From contig NZ_FXAW01000005.1 of the NCBI RefSeq assembly GCF_900177665.1, positions 1 to 64,000 on the forward strand: DNA of 64,000 nt, written 5' to 3'. Below the pieces are notes generated by a model, which was not told the origin of the DNA, did no database searches, and saw only the letters and a list, made by a program, of their open reading frames with translations. This document shows, in pieces, positions 56,435-64,000 of this stretch. This DNA comes from Marivirga sericea (GTDB lineage Bacteria; Bacteroidota; Bacteroidia; Cytophagales; Cyclobacteriaceae). The translations under genes and the position numbers were made by a program. Position 1 is the first letter of the stretch, and each line of letters opens with the position of its first letter.

Positions 56435-56517
56435 GTGATTCTGACAACGCTCCTTCGCCCTCTAAGGGCGGTCAGATTAAGCCGCTTGCCTAAGTCCGAA
56501 TCGCCATTGTTAATCAC
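56435..56517. repeat. 83-bp structured element with inverted ends
   Basis: GTGATT plus ACAA (56435-56447) and TTGT plus AATCAC (56507-56517) are inverted and delimit an 83-base segment. Inside it CTGAC (56441-56445) pairs with GTCAG (56471-56475), and CGCCC (56456-56460) with GGGCG (56466-56470). Only one of the nested foldings may form at once. It could be a miniature mobile element or a structured RNA; neither can be decided from one copy. Confidence 0.5.
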
Positions 56518-56596
56518 AAAAAATTTCTGACCGAGGAAAATCTTATCAATCCTAAAATTTCCATCCCTCCTATTTTTCTAGAAAACCCATTTTACC

Positions 56597-56605
56597 TACA
56601 TTTAC
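56597..56605 (+). promoter_or_regulatory. Possible -7 box for the PIF1-like helicase
   Basis: TACATTTAC resembles TAnnTTTG (seven of eight) and lies 31 bases before the ATG at 56637. No convincing TTG was found at the expected spacing. Confidence 0.3.
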
Positions 56606-56636
56606 ATTCAACTAGAAACCAAAACCCACTTCAACT

Positions 56637-58862
56637 ATGGCCCAACACAAACTAACCGAAATTGCCAAAATTGCTGTTCGTTATGTGAACACTACAAACC
56701 GATTAATTTTTCTAACGGGTAAGGCAGGTAGCGGCAAAACTACCTTACTACGCTACATTATTAATAATACCTATAAAAATGTAGCTGTGGCTGCCCCGAC
56801 AGGAATTGCTGCTATCAATGCAAAGGGCGTTACGCTGCACTCCCTCCTACAACTTCCTTTTGGTACTTTTATTCCCGAAGATAACGGAGTTGATTTCAGC
56901 CGAACAAGCGAACAAATTAACACTCCAAAGACCTTTCTTCAGCAGTTTAAAATGTATGGCAATAAACGCCAGATTATTCGCAATCTAGAATTGTTGATTA
57001 TCGATGAGGTCAGTATGTTGCGGGCAGACATACTGGATTGCATGGACCTGATTTTAAGAATGGTTAGAAAGAATCCTGAACCTTTTGGAGGCTTGCAAAT
57101 AATGTTCATAGGAGATTTGAACCAGTTACCCCCTGTGATTCGTCAGCATGAGTGGCAATACTTAAATAAATATTATAAAACTGCTTATTTTTTTGAAGCC
57201 TTAGCTTTACAGAAAACGGAGATGGTTTATATAGAGCTGGACAAGATATTCCGTCAATCAGATCCTGAATTTACATCTATACTGAATCGCTTAAGAGATA
57301 ATCATCTTTCTGAAACAGATATCGAAAAGCTTAATCAACATTATGAGAAAGAAGTAGAAGGGTCACAAAAGGACGGCTATATCCATATCACCACTCATAA
57401 CCGAAAGGCCGATCTACTTAACGAAAAGTCATTAAAATCGCTGGATGCGGAAGAACGCAGTTATAAGGCTGAAATTGAAGGGGACTTTCCTGAAAACATG
57501 TACCCACTACCTGAAAAACTCAATTTCAAACTAGGTGCTCAGGTAATGTTTATTAAGAATGACAGCAGTGGAGAAGCCAGGTATTTTAATGGGAAAATCG
57601 GTGAAATATCTGAGATGCATGATGATACCATTAAAGTAAAACTAAAAGACCCTAAGGATGAAGTAACCGTAGAACGATATGAATGGATGAACCAGCGCTA
57701 CAGTTTGGATAAGTCCACCAATGAACTTCAGGAAAAATGGTTAGGAACTTTCAAGCAATTTCCATTGAAGTTGGCTTGGGCTATTACGGTTCATAAATCA
57801 CAAGGCTTAACTTTTGAAAAAGCTATATTAGATCTGTCGGATAGCTTTGCACCTGGGCAAATGTACGTTGCCCTTTCGAGACTAACTGGTTTGGAAGGAT
57901 TAATACTTTCGCAACCTATCAGTAACATCCCATTTGAACTCGACAAAACTCTTCGACAATTTGAAGACAATAAAAAAGAACCCGAAGTACTCAACCAAAA
58001 GCTGGACTACGACCGAAAAGCGTTTATTTTCAATAAGGTGAGGGAGAGTTTCGATTTTCAAAGTGTGATGAAAGAGCTCAATATTCATTTGGGCAGTTTC
58101 AACAAAGGGGAGAATCGATCCTTAAAACAACAGTTCGCTAATTGGACAAGTGAGAAAAAGGAACAATTGGATGAGTTGAACACTGTAGGATTAAAATTTC
58201 AAAGCTCTTTGGGGCATTATGAGGCCAAAGAAGACTATTTGACTGAATTATCAGAACGCGTAAATAGTGCCGAAGACTATTTCAAACCCAAAGTGAAGGA
58301 TCTATTTGATGCTTTCAAGGCGCATTTAATCGATACTTCTAACCAAAACAAGGTAAAAGCCTATTTAAAAGAATTAGAAAGCATTACGGAACAATTAAAG
58401 TCAAAGCTTTTGCAAATCAGTAAGACCGCAATGTTAGTAACTGCAGCATCTGAAAACAGGATATTGTCCAAAAAAGACCTTTATAAATCTTCCACCTTTG
58501 AGGAAGCCAAGAAAGATTCTAAAGACAAGAAAAAGAAAGTCAAAAAAGATAAAACTCCAACTGCTGAAATATCATTCAAGCTCTACAAAGAAGGTTTAAA
58601 TATTGAAAAAATCGCCACCAAAAGAGAGCTAGTACCTGGAACAATTCTAGGTCATTTGGCAAAGTATATTGAGAGTGGAGATATTGATGCTACCGATTTG
58701 ATAGATGCTACCAAGCTTGATCAGATTTGTCAAGTGATGGAACTAGACGAAGTAAAAGGCAGTGCTGACGTAAAAGCCCGATTGGGAGATGAATTCACCT
58801 ATAATGAAATTAAAATCGCTTGGGGTCATTTTAGAAGGGGAAATCTAAAGGAAGCCCCCTAA
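56637..58862 (+). CDS. PIF1-like helicase with C-terminal HTH domain
   Basis: A 741-residue superfamily 1B helicase. The PIF1 core spans residues 1-440: Walker A GKAGSGKTT (about 27-35), APTGIAAINAKGVTLHS, Walker B LLIIDEVSMLRADILD (the PIF1 D-E-x-S-M), FIGDLNQLPPV, then the C-terminal motif VHKSQGLTFEKAILDLSDSFAPGQMYVALSRL. After a coiled and charged region (about 450-650) it ends with SFKLYKEGLNIEKIATKRELVPGTILGHLAKYI, an HTH_40 domain of the kind found at the C-terminus of RecQ. This fusion of a PIF1-like motor with HTH_40 occurs in Bacteroidota. The last codons and stop lie within a dispersed repeat. A role in repair or recombination is inferred. Confidence 0.9.
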   Translation: MAQHKLTEIAKIAVRYVNTTNRLIFLTGKAGSGKTTLLRYIINNTYKNVAVAAPTGIAAINAKGVTLHSLLQLPFGTFIPEDNGVDFSRTSEQINTPKTFLQQFKMYGNKRQIIRNLELLIIDEVSMLRADILDCMDLILRMVRKNPEPFGGLQIMFIGDLNQLPPVIRQHEWQYLNKYYKTAYFFEALALQKTEMVYIELDKIFRQSDPEFTSILNRLRDNHLSETDIEKLNQHYEKEVEGSQKDGYIHITTHNRKADLLNEKSLKSLDAEERSYKAEIEGDFPENMYPLPEKLNFKLGAQVMFIKNDSSGEARYFNGKIGEISEMHDDTIKVKLKDPKDEVTVERYEWMNQRYSLDKSTNELQEKWLGTFKQFPLKLAWAITVHKSQGLTFEKAILDLSDSFAPGQMYVALSRLTGLEGLILSQPISNIPFELDKTLRQFEDNKKEPEVLNQKLDYDRKAFIFNKVRESFDFQSVMKELNIHLGSFNKGENRSLKQQFANWTSEKKEQLDELNTVGLKFQSSLGHYEAKEDYLTELSERVNSAEDYFKPKVKDLFDAFKAHLIDTSNQNKVKAYLKELESITEQLKSKLLQISKTAMLVTAASENRILSKKDLYKSSTFEEAKKDSKDKKKKVKKDKTPTAEISFKLYKEGLNIEKIATKRELVPGTILGHLAKYIESGDIDATDLIDATKLDQICQVMELDEVKGSADVKARLGDEFTYNEIKIAWGHFRRGNLKEAP

Positions 58863-58884
58863 ATCCCCCAAAGGAGGACTTTGG
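58852..58884 (+). repeat. Dispersed intergenic repeat covering the helicase stop codon
   Basis: A C-rich then G-rich stretch that I recognise, from memory, as a short repeat common between genes in Bacteroidota. CCAAAG (58868-58873) and CTTTGG (58879-58884) form a 6-bp inverted repeat with a five-base loop. The stop codon TAA at 58860-58862 and the preceding GCC-CCC codons of the helicase lie within it. Confidence 0.65.
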
Positions 58885-58886
58885 AG

Positions 58887-58972
58887 CGTGCGTTATTATA
58901 GGAAGAATTGATGGGTGTAGGATGATGGATGGGCATCGTTCTTGAAACGATGTCAGTACCGAAGGTCGCACG
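58887..58972. repeat. Structured segment with two inverted repeats
   Basis: CGTGCG (58887-58892) is inverted relative to CGCACG (58967-58972), enclosing an internal hairpin CATCGTT-CTTGA-AACGATG (58934-58952). It follows the helicase repeat. No gene is seen between 58863 and 59038. Confidence 0.5.
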
Positions 58973-59038
58973 TTGATTGATGCACTAGAGGTTAGAATTA
59001 TAAAACTAGAAAAATTAAAAAAGCAAATCTGATCTCTG

Positions 59039-59608
59039 TTACAATTTTTTAGCTAAATCTAAGGTCTCCAAAATGAAATTATCTTTCGCTACTCTATATC
59101 CAACTCGATCATTTTTATGTTGATCTGCTAATTGAGTTTTCAGATTCTCATATTGTTTAGCTCTTTCTGGATTAGCAATTAGATAATCCCGAAAAGTAAT
59201 TTGATGAAGCAATTCATGTCCTGATGGATACATATGAATGTGGAAAACTTGTTCTATTTCACCATTTAAATTATACCCTTTCACGAAGACCATATAGTCT
59301 AAGTCCTTTCCTTCTTGTCGGAAAAAAGTGTACCCCAGCTTCTCTAAAGATTGTATTATTTCTTCATTGAACAAATGTTCTACCAAGATCTCAATAGAAA
59401 TATCAATATAGGACTTAGCCTTAATAGCAGGAATTGCTGTACTTCCTACATGTTCGATTTTCAATATACTATTCCCTAACCGATTTACTATTTGATCCTT
59501 TTCATCTTTATAGATTAAAGGCCACTTTGGATCATGTGGATGCAGGGCAATAGGAAAAAGTTTGTCCCATTCTTCCTTAGATAAATCTTTCAGCTCTCTC
59601 TTCATCAC
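59039..59608 (-). CDS. GrpB/UPF0157 family protein
   Basis: A 189-residue cytosolic protein of the GrpB family, which belongs to the nucleotidyltransferase fold. Recognised by LHPHDPKWPLIYKDEKDQIVNRLG, IEHVGSTAIPAIKAKSYIDISIEI (the G-S-T-A-I-P-G-like motif and D-I-D-type strand) and IHMYPSGHELLHQITFRDYL. GrpB proteins resemble nucleotidyltransferases, and their reaction is not established. Its start overlaps the miaA stop by four bases, so it is co-transcribed downstream of miaA. Confidence 0.88.
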   Translation of the reverse strand: MMKRELKDLSKEEWDKLFPIALHPHDPKWPLIYKDEKDQIVNRLGNSILKIEHVGSTAIPAIKAKSYIDISIEILVEHLFNEEIIQSLEKLGYTFFRQEGKDLDYMVFVKGYNLNGEIEQVFHIHMYPSGHELLHQITFRDYLIANPERAKQYENLKTQLADQHKNDRVGYRVAKDNFILETLDLAKKL

Positions 59609-60519
59609 AAAAGTCTGCTTTCTATGTAATCGATAACTTTATTTACTTTGTCCGCTGAGAACCAAACAAATTCCGAATCTTTTTTGAACCACGTCATTTG
59701 CCTTTTCGCATATCTCCGGCTGTTTCTTTTCAGTAAACGAACTGCCTCTTCCATATCATATTCTTCATCTAAAAATCTGAATATTTCAGAGTAACCAACA
59801 GTTTGTAAAGCATTCAATTCTTTATACTGATACAAATTTTCCGCTTCTTCGAATAAACCTTCTGAAATCATCTGGTCCATTCTTAAATTTATGCGATTAT
59901 ACAATTCTTCCCTTGGACGCTCCAGTCCTATTTTGATAATATTAAAAGGTCGATCAATTTCCTTTTTCTGAGCTCTATAATAAGTCATATTATGACCTGT
60001 GGCACGAAAAAGCTCAAGCGCACGGATAAGTCGTTGAGGGTTTTGTTGATCAACGATTTCAAAATATTCGGGATCAGATTCAAGCACTTTCTTTTGTAAA
60101 TATTCAATTCCATTTTGTTCAAACTCCACATTTAAATTCTGTCTAATCTCTGTTGAGATTACAGGCATATCATCTATCCCTTCGCAAAGTGCTTTTACAT
60201 AAAGTCCAGATCCACCTACAACTAAAACTATATCATGCTTCTGAAATAATGTATCTAATAAACTAAGGGCATCCTTTTCAAATCGACCTACATTATAATC
60301 TTCCTGAATGCTATGTGAGTTGACAAAATGATGCTTAATTCCATCCATTTCCTTAAGTGTAGGTTTAGCAGTTCCAATTTCCATCTCTTTATAAAATTGT
60401 CGGGAGTCAGCTGAAATTATTTCAGTTTCAAACCGTTTTGCTAATTGAATGGACAGGGAGGTTTTACCTACGGCAGTTGGACCTGCCAAAATCACTATGC
60501 TTTTTGATTTTTTAGTCAA
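59605..60519 (-). CDS. miaA: tRNA dimethylallyltransferase
   Basis: Transfers a dimethylallyl group to A37 of UNN-decoding tRNAs. A 304-residue P-loop protein: AGPTAVGKTSLSIQLAKRF (Walker-type DMAPP loop), SADSRQFYKEMEIGTAKPT (catalytic Asp), VVGGSGLYVKALCEGID, DPQNPQRLIRALE-like QQNPQRLIRALEL and the C-terminal RNSRRYAKRQMTWFKKDSEFVWF. Length is normal. It is transcribed leftward from a 55-base divergent intergenic region shared with the sensor kinase and continues into GrpB with a four-base overlap. Confidence 0.96.
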   Translation of the reverse strand: MTKKSKSIVILAGPTAVGKTSLSIQLAKRFETEIISADSRQFYKEMEIGTAKPTLKEMDGIKHHFVNSHSIQEDYNVGRFEKDALSLLDTLFQKHDIVLVVGGSGLYVKALCEGIDDMPVISTEIRQNLNVEFEQNGIEYLQKKVLESDPEYFEIVDQQNPQRLIRALELFRATGHNMTYYRAQKKEIDRPFNIIKIGLERPREELYNRINLRMDQMISEGLFEEAENLYQYKELNALQTVGYSEIFRFLDEEYDMEEAVRLLKRNSRRYAKRQMTWFKKDSEFVWFSADKVNKVIDYIESRLL

Positions 60520-60574
60520 ATTTGATATTTAAATTAATCTTAAAGATGTAAATTGAGCAGTAAATTTAGATACT

Positions 60575-63500
60575 TTGGAGTTACAAAATTACGATAAAGA
60601 ACGACTTATAAAAGAGGTTGAAAAACTACGTCTTGCGCTATATCAAAAAAAATATTTGCTTAAAAATTCCAGACATCTAGGGAATAACATGTTTCCGGAA
60701 GAGGGAATTGATTTAAGCATGGAATTTTCCGAAAATGGCGAACTAATAAAAACTAATAAAAACTGGCGTAAAACCTTAGCTTATACAACCCAGGACTTAA
60801 CTCATATCTTCATTAGAGATATTATTATTCCAGAGGATTGGCATAAATTCCAGAATGCTGTTGAAATGGTTCTTAAGAACAAAACACAAGAGCTGTTAGA
60901 AGTCCGCTTAAGTTCAAAAAATAATGATAGAATTCATGTAACAGGCATCATATTAATGAGCTTGAACAACAGGAATATCATTGCAAATTTTCAAGATATC
61001 ACGAATCAAATTCATGCTCAAAAAGCTCAAAATCTTTTTTATGAAATTACCAACCTGACGCTAAAAAGCACTGACTTAGATGGATTATTTAAGGGAATCC
61101 ATCAAAAATTGAAAGAGGCAATGGAAGCAGACAACTTTTTTATTGCACAATTTAGGTTTCAAAAACAGCAGCTTTTCTTTCCCTATATCCATGATGAATT
61201 CATTGCAGACTCACCCAAATCAATGTCATTTGAATACAAAAAAGGGCTGTGTGAATATATTTACCAGCAAAAAAAGGCCATGTTGCTAAGAGAGTCGGAC
61301 ATCATGGACTTAATTCTGGAGGGTAAAATCAATCAATACGGTACCATTCCAAAAGCATTTTTAGGAGTGCCATTTCAAACTGAAAAAGGAACCCCAGGGG
61401 TGATTGGGGTCCAGAGCTACAGAGATCAAAATGCATTCCAAAATAGGGATTTGAAATTATTGAATTTTATTTCTAATCAGGTATTGCTTTCAGTAGAAAG
61501 GAAATTTATAGAGGAAAAAATCAATACACAAGCAGCTCGTCTACAATCGATCTTCAATAGTAGCAATCACATCATTTGGTCAATTGATAAAGAATTCAAA
61601 CTCACTTCTTTCAACCAAAATTTTGAGTATGAATTCCTCAAGTATTTCAATTTCAAACCTAAAATAAATGTTAGTTATGATGCTGCAAATATTGCTCTAC
61701 TCGGTCCAATTAATAAACATGAATTTTGGATTACTAATTTTAAGAGAAGTTTAAATGGTGAAGCCGTAAACTTTGAAATTGATTTTATTGATCCTTATGA
61801 TGAAACAATCGTTTGGAAAGAGATTTTTCTGAATCCAATCTTTACCGAAAGTGGGGAAATCACTGGACTTTCCGGTATAGCACATGATATTACAGAGAAG
61901 AAAATCAATGCGCTAAATATTCAAAAAAGCGAGTTTAAATTTAGAAATATATTTGAATCCTTTCAGGATATATACTTCAATTGTCGTTTCAATGGGGAAA
62001 TCATCCTGATAAGCCCTTCAGTTAAGGAAAATATTGGCTACGAACAAGAAGAAGTTACAGGAAATAACATTACCAATTATTATCTCTACACAAAAAAAAC
62101 GAAGGATTTATTAAAGAAATTGGTTTCCAGAAGACGGGTTCAAAACTTTGAAGCAACACTTATCACTAGGGATGGTAGATTGGTGAATTGTATTTGTAAC
62201 GTTCGTTTAGTCAGGGACAAGGACAGCAGAGAGGTTACGATCGAAGGAGTTGCACGTGATATCACCAAGCTAAAACAAGCCAATAGAGAATTACTACACG
62301 CTAAAAATGTTGCTGAAAACTCTCTAAAGGTAAAAGAACAGTTTCTCGCTAATATGAGTCATGAAATCCGAACACCGATGAATGGTGTGATTGGAATGGT
62401 GGATTTACTCTCTCAAACCCAACTGAATCCTGAACAAATGAACTTTGTTCAAACCATAAAACGATCTTCTGAAACCTTACTTACTATTTTAAATGATATT
62501 CTAGATTTAAGTAAGATAGAAGCTGGAAAAATGAAAATTCAGCCTCATATAACTGAAGTAAGATCGATTTTCGAGAAAGTACTCAACTTATTCAGTCAAC
62601 AAGCAAGACAGAAATCAATTGATTTAAGTTTTAAAATAGACAATGAAATTCCAGAGTATTTACAAATCGATGAAACTCGCATTATTCAGATCGTATCTAA
62701 TCTTACTTCCAATGCCTTAAAATTTACTGAAAAAAACGGGAGGGTATTGCTACATTTATCAAAAGAGATAAAAGAAAATCTCTATAGAATCGCAGTGGAA
62801 GATACTGGCATCGGAATATCTGAAAATGACCAGCAACAGCTATTTAAATTATTCACCCAAGTGGATAATTCCAGCACCAAAGCTTTTAGTGGAACAGGTT
62901 TAGGACTTGCCATCTCAAAGCAGTTAAGCAGCTTGATGGGAGGACAAATCGGTGTGAGTTCTGAACCAGACGAAGGCAGTGTATTTTGGTTCACCTTAAT
63001 GGGCGCAAAAGTTTCGAAGTCTGAAATTGAAGAGTATGAAAAACAAAAGCAACAAGTACCAAAAAGACATAAAATTACATTTGAAAAAGATAGTGCACCG
63101 TACATTTTAATTGTAGATGACAACACCATCAACAGACAAGTAGCTAGTCAAATTTTGATAAAGTCAGGATTTAAAACTGACCTGGCATTTAGCGGACCAG
63201 CAGCTATCGAAAAAGTAAAAAGGTTCGATTATGATCTGATACTAATGGATATTCAAATGCCTGTAATGGACGGGGTATCTGCAACACGAGAGATCAAAAA
63301 ACTACCCAAAAAGATCCCCCCAATAGTTGCCATGACAGCATATTCGATGAAAGAAGACCGGCAAAGGTTTTTAGATATGGGCATGGATGATTACTTAGCA
63401 AAACCCATAGTTTCAAGTCTTTTGTTAGATGTTATCCAACAAAACTTACCAGCATTCAAACCTCAAAAAATAGAAGCAGAGGAAATAGATGAAAAAGGAA

Positions 63501-63853
63501 GCCCTGGAAATAAACTTGAACTCATTGATAAATCTACTTTAAAACAGCTTAGTAAATATGCTGACAAATCGACTATCAAATCCTTCTTTGAAGAATTTGA
63601 AATTGAGGCAAAAAGTTTGATATTAGAAAGCATAAATGCTGAAAAGACTTCGGACATAGACAAAATATTGAGTAATTTGCATACTTTGAAAGGAAATGCT
63701 GGAACTCTTGGAATTCGCTCATTAGAGGAACAAGCAAAAAAGATAGAAGCGAATTTAAAAAAAGAAAAAACCGAAAAGCTTATAAATGACTTAAACCATT
63801 TATTAGATAATTTTAATAAATTTACAGATCATTATCAGTCAATTTTAAAATAA
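60575..63853 (+). CDS. Hybrid sensor histidine kinase with PAS, GAF, REC and Hpt domains
   Basis: A 1092-residue soluble phosphorelay protein, with no transmembrane helix. Domains in order: an N-terminal PAS-like module (about 45-145), GAF (about 150-310), two further PAS domains (about 320-440 and 450-570), HisKA dimerisation domain with FLANMSHEIRTPMNGVIGM (phosphorylated His596), HATPase_c with LTSNALKFT and GTGLGLAISKQL, receiver domain with LILMDIQMPVMDG (Asp892), and an Hpt domain with LHTLKGNAGTLG (His1036). It therefore holds a complete phosphorelay. The start is TTG 60575, as no early ATG exists. It lies one base before the next regulator, with which it probably forms a pair. Confidence 0.92.
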   Translation: MELQNYDKERLIKEVEKLRLALYQKKYLLKNSRHLGNNMFPEEGIDLSMEFSENGELIKTNKNWRKTLAYTTQDLTHIFIRDIIIPEDWHKFQNAVEMVLKNKTQELLEVRLSSKNNDRIHVTGIILMSLNNRNIIANFQDITNQIHAQKAQNLFYEITNLTLKSTDLDGLFKGIHQKLKEAMEADNFFIAQFRFQKQQLFFPYIHDEFIADSPKSMSFEYKKGLCEYIYQQKKAMLLRESDIMDLILEGKINQYGTIPKAFLGVPFQTEKGTPGVIGVQSYRDQNAFQNRDLKLLNFISNQVLLSVERKFIEEKINTQAARLQSIFNSSNHIIWSIDKEFKLTSFNQNFEYEFLKYFNFKPKINVSYDAANIALLGPINKHEFWITNFKRSLNGEAVNFEIDFIDPYDETIVWKEIFLNPIFTESGEITGLSGIAHDITEKKINALNIQKSEFKFRNIFESFQDIYFNCRFNGEIILISPSVKENIGYEQEEVTGNNITNYYLYTKKTKDLLKKLVSRRRVQNFEATLITRDGRLVNCICNVRLVRDKDSREVTIEGVARDITKLKQANRELLHAKNVAENSLKVKEQFLANMSHEIRTPMNGVIGMVDLLSQTQLNPEQMNFVQTIKRSSETLLTILNDILDLSKIEAGKMKIQPHITEVRSIFEKVLNLFSQQARQKSIDLSFKIDNEIPEYLQIDETRIIQIVSNLTSNALKFTEKNGRVLLHLSKEIKENLYRIAVEDTGIGISENDQQQLFKLFTQVDNSSTKAFSGTGLGLAISKQLSSLMGGQIGVSSEPDEGSVFWFTLMGAKVSKSEIEEYEKQKQQVPKRHKITFEKDSAPYILIVDDNTINRQVASQILIKSGFKTDLAFSGPAAIEKVKRFDYDLILMDIQMPVMDGVSATREIKKLPKKIPPIVAMTAYSMKEDRQRFLDMGMDDYLAKPIVSSLLLDVIQQNLPAFKPQKIEAEEIDEKGSPGNKLELIDKSTLKQLSKYADKSTIKSFFEEFEIEAKSLILESINAEKTSDIDKILSNLHTLKGNAGTLGIRSLEEQAKKIEANLKKEKTEKLINDLNHLLDNFNKFTDHYQSILK

Positions 63854-63854
63854 G

Positions 63855-64000
63855 ATGGCAGAAACAAAAAAAGTACTTATAGCAGAAGATAGCTCGGTAA
63901 TCCAAAACCTTACCAAGAAGATTTTAATGATGCAAAATTATAGCATTCATTCCGCAAAAAATGGGGAGCAAGTTTTAAAAGCTTTAGAATCAGAAACATT
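63855..64000 (+). CDS. Response regulator, 3' truncated by the window
   Basis: The first 48 codons of a receiver domain: ATG at 63855, one base after the kinase stop, then VLIAEDSSVIQNL with the acidic pair that binds Mg at the phosphorylation site, and the following helix and strand (ILMMQNYSIHSAKNGEQVL). The phosphoacceptor Asp and output domain are beyond the window. Its position right after the hybrid kinase makes it the likely final acceptor of the phosphorelay. Confidence 0.87.
   Translation, partial: MAETKKVLIAEDSSVIQNLTKKILMMQNYSIHSAKNGEQVLKALESET

Noticed and set aside
1-64000. CRISPR array or prophage
   Set aside because: No evenly spaced identical direct repeats, cas genes, integrase, or phage structural genes are visible; the repeats found are single palindromes or short duplications.

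Overview
The window is a contiguous piece of a low-GC chromosome from a member of the Bacteroidota, most likely a marine Cytophagales bacterium. The reasons are two very large secreted proteins ending in type IX secretion (T9SS) sorting domains, a bacteroidetes-type VLRF1 release factor, a DUF3822-coaD pair, DUF1573 and GSCFA proteins, a CusA pump fused to a TolC domain, and TAnnTTTG-like promoters with few clear Shine-Dalgarno sites. The genus cannot be fixed from the sequence alone. No tRNA, rRNA, CRISPR array, transposase or prophage was seen.

Layout. 1-4743 is the 3' end of a giant PKD-repeat T9SS protein. 4940-9058 holds citrate synthase, an acyl-CoA-binding protein, a class III aminotransferase, a VLRF1-type release factor and a membrane-anchored thioredoxin. 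9160-11660 holds AlkB, an MFS transporter and PspC. 11806-17639 holds a TPR lipoprotein, the pyruvate dehydrogenase E1 beta subunit, an ECF sigma factor module with a membrane partner and an exported strand-repeat protein, and DUF1573. 17744-22569 holds a RecD-like helicase with a thioesterase, then a Nudix - pseudopilin-like - DUF3822 - coaD operon and an Asp-rich small protein. 22812-27533 holds HMG-CoA lyase, a flippase, a DegT aminotransferase and phosphofructokinase. 27635-33154 is a tightly overlapping GSCFA - DUF255 - priA operon. 33290-38153 is a small sorting-tail protein beside a second giant T9SS protein. 38669-43670 holds fumarylacetoacetase, a DUF6922/AbiEii pair and ValS. 43797-49662 is a heavy-metal efflux locus. 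49938-60519 holds RlmF, an erythromycin-esterase-like protein, the fused mutase IcmF, a PIF1-like helicase, GrpB and MiaA. 60575-64000 is a hybrid sensor kinase and the start of a response regulator.

Function. The metabolic genes describe an aerobic heterotroph: glycolysis (pfkA), pyruvate entry (pdhB), the TCA cycle (citrate synthase), and breakdown of leucine (HMG-CoA lyase), tyrosine (fumarylacetoacetase), branched acyl-CoA (icmF) and possibly alkanes (alkB). The accessory signals are mostly small. Palindromic intergenic elements sit at or near the 3' ends of genes: one beside icmF with a second copy of the gene's terminal codons, and one that appears to supply the stop codon of the PIF1-like helicase. 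A possible pseudoknot-forming repeat follows the metal-efflux operon. Two intrinsic terminators 30 kb apart share a stem sequence. I did not find a clear, wholly new multi-gene system. The best candidates for follow-up are the VLRF1-thioredoxin pair, the DUF6922-AbiEii pair, the sorting-tail microprotein and the gene-end palindromes.
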